Shown one piece after another: positions 4,793 through 5,299 of a stretch of 5,299 bases of DNA (positions are counted from its first letter, which is position 1; every line of letters starts with the position of its first letter). The DNA lies in NCBI GenBank assembly GCA_028704195.1, contig JAQVLL010000163.1:1-5299 (forward strand). Direction: 5' to 3'. The notes under the pieces were generated by a model that was given only the letters and a program-made list of their open reading frames with translations, ran no database searches and was not told the DNA's origin. This DNA comes from Smithellaceae bacterium (GTDB lineage Bacteria; Desulfobacterota; Syntrophia; Syntrophales; Smithellaceae). Position numbers and translations under genes: made by a program.

Positions 4793-5299
4793 TTACCCCT
4801 CCATCAGGACAGCCAGGCCGAAGCCCGTCTTTCCGTATTCGTTCCCGCAGTAAATTATGTATCTTTTACCCCGCAAATCAAAGACACAGGGATAGCAAAC
4901 CATATCCGAATCCCAGGCGCCTTCCGAAACACCGATGCCAACCTGCTCATCCATTCGGTTAAATGTCCGGCCATCATGGGATTCGGCATATCCAATGCGA
5001 TATTTTCTGCCCCGATAGGAATACCACATCTTATAGACGCCTTTGTCCTTCAACACACAAGGCGTGGACACGACATGATCGTTATCTCTGTGGTTAACCG
5101 CCGGGGCCTTTTCACGCCGCCAGTCCAGCCCGTTATCCGATTCGGCGTAACCGATATGACAGGCAACCGCCGGCTTGCCGTCAATCAACAGCCAAGGCTC
5201 ACCGGATGCAAACCACATCTTGAAGGTATCACCTTCTTTGAGGACACACGGCGTGGCGCAAAGATTGGGAAATTCCTTCGATCGATCCATCATGGGCCC
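4793..5299 (-). CDS. Glycosidase-like beta-propeller protein (GH43/GH32/GH130-like fold), 5' end outside the window
   Basis: The frame is open to the right edge, giving 168 residues. The ATG at 5293 is preceded in frame by further sense codons (GP), so it is probably internal and the protein is longer. Numbering from that ATG, the sequence repeats with a period of about 60 residues: ATPCVLKEGDTFKMWFASG (13-31) then CHIGYAESDNGLDW (45-58); STPCVLKDKGVYKMWYS (76-92) then RIGYAESHDGRTF (99-111); and YPCVFDLRGKRYIIYCG (134-150) then FGLAV (158-162). This is the blade pattern of five-bladed propeller glycosidases and related proteins often found in polysaccharide clusters. Possible catalytic acids include D70, D72, E124, D128 and D130, but the family cannot be fixed, and a non-enzymatic sugar-binding role is possible. 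No signal peptide can be judged. The last codons (ATGGAGGGG then TAA) also form the ribosome site of the next gene. Confidence 0.75.
   Translation of the reverse strand, partial: GPMMDRSKEFPNLCATPCVLKEGDTFKMWFASGEPWLLIDGKPAVACHIGYAESDNGLDWRREKAPAVNHRDNDHVVSTPCVLKDKGVYKMWYSYRGRKYRIGYAESHDGRTFNRMDEQVGIGVSEGAWDSDMVCYPCVFDLRGKRYIIYCGNEYGKTGFGLAVLMEG
4796..4802 (-). promoter_or_regulatory. Ribosome binding site of the GT2 gene, inside the end of the upstream gene
   Basis: GGAGGGG lies nine to eleven bases before the ATG at 4786 and also encodes the last two residues (E, G) of the upstream protein, whose stop TAA follows. The arrangement implies a shared transcript and probably coupled translation. 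Confidence 0.7.
4808..5257 (-). repeat. Three propeller-blade repeats in the glycosidase-like protein
   Basis: Three protein-level repeats start with an aromatic-flanked (A/S/Y)PC V motif: about 5257-5114, 5068-4952 and 4894-4808. Units 1 and 2 share TPCVLK, KMW(F/Y) and IGYAES; unit 3 is more diverged. The DNA is only partly similar, which indicates an old fold-level repeat and not a recent duplication. Confidence 0.7.

Overview
The window is part of a Gram-negative cell-surface polysaccharide (O-antigen, LPS or exopolysaccharide) gene cluster. Every supported gene is on the minus strand, so transcription runs from right to left. The evidence is a WecE-type nucleotide-sugar aminotransferase, a DPM1/GtrB-like family 2 glycosyltransferase, a GtrA-like membrane protein and several SAM methyltransferases. 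GC content, counted by hand, is about 50% in the stretches I checked to the right of position 545 and about 36% to the left. A moderate-GC Gram-negative proteobacterium, possibly of the former Deltaproteobacteria, would fit, but the sequence does not settle the taxon.

In transcription order, 5299 to 1: (1) the 3' part of a glycosidase-like beta-propeller protein, running off the right edge; (2) a polyprenyl-phosphate-type GT2 glycosyltransferase with two C-terminal membrane segments; (3) a class I SAM methyltransferase, flanked by the only two sizeable gaps (67 and 80 bases); (4) a four-helix GtrA-like protein; (5) a SAM methyltransferase with an N-terminal zinc ribbon, overlapping (4) by ATGA; (6) wecE, a dTDP-4-amino-4,6-dideoxygalactose transaminase; (7) an open frame that matches only the C-terminal half of a SAM methyltransferase; (8) the first 54 codons of a membrane protein, ATGA-coupled to (7) and cut by the left edge.

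Together these suggest a 4-amino-6-deoxy sugar made on dTDP by WecE, perhaps methylated, with a GtrB/GtrA-like pair able to load a sugar onto a lipid carrier and move it across the inner membrane. This layout resembles the Arn (lipid A L-Ara4N) and Gtr (O-antigen glucosylation) systems, but the pathway is inferred. The most notable structural point is the junction at about 545-557. There, a GC-matched, complete wecE abuts an AT-rich block that begins in the middle of a methyltransferase domain, which looks like a recombination joint between two polysaccharide cassettes. No tRNA, rRNA, CRISPR array, insertion sequence or convincing terminator was seen, and no intergenic stretch exceeds 80 bases.
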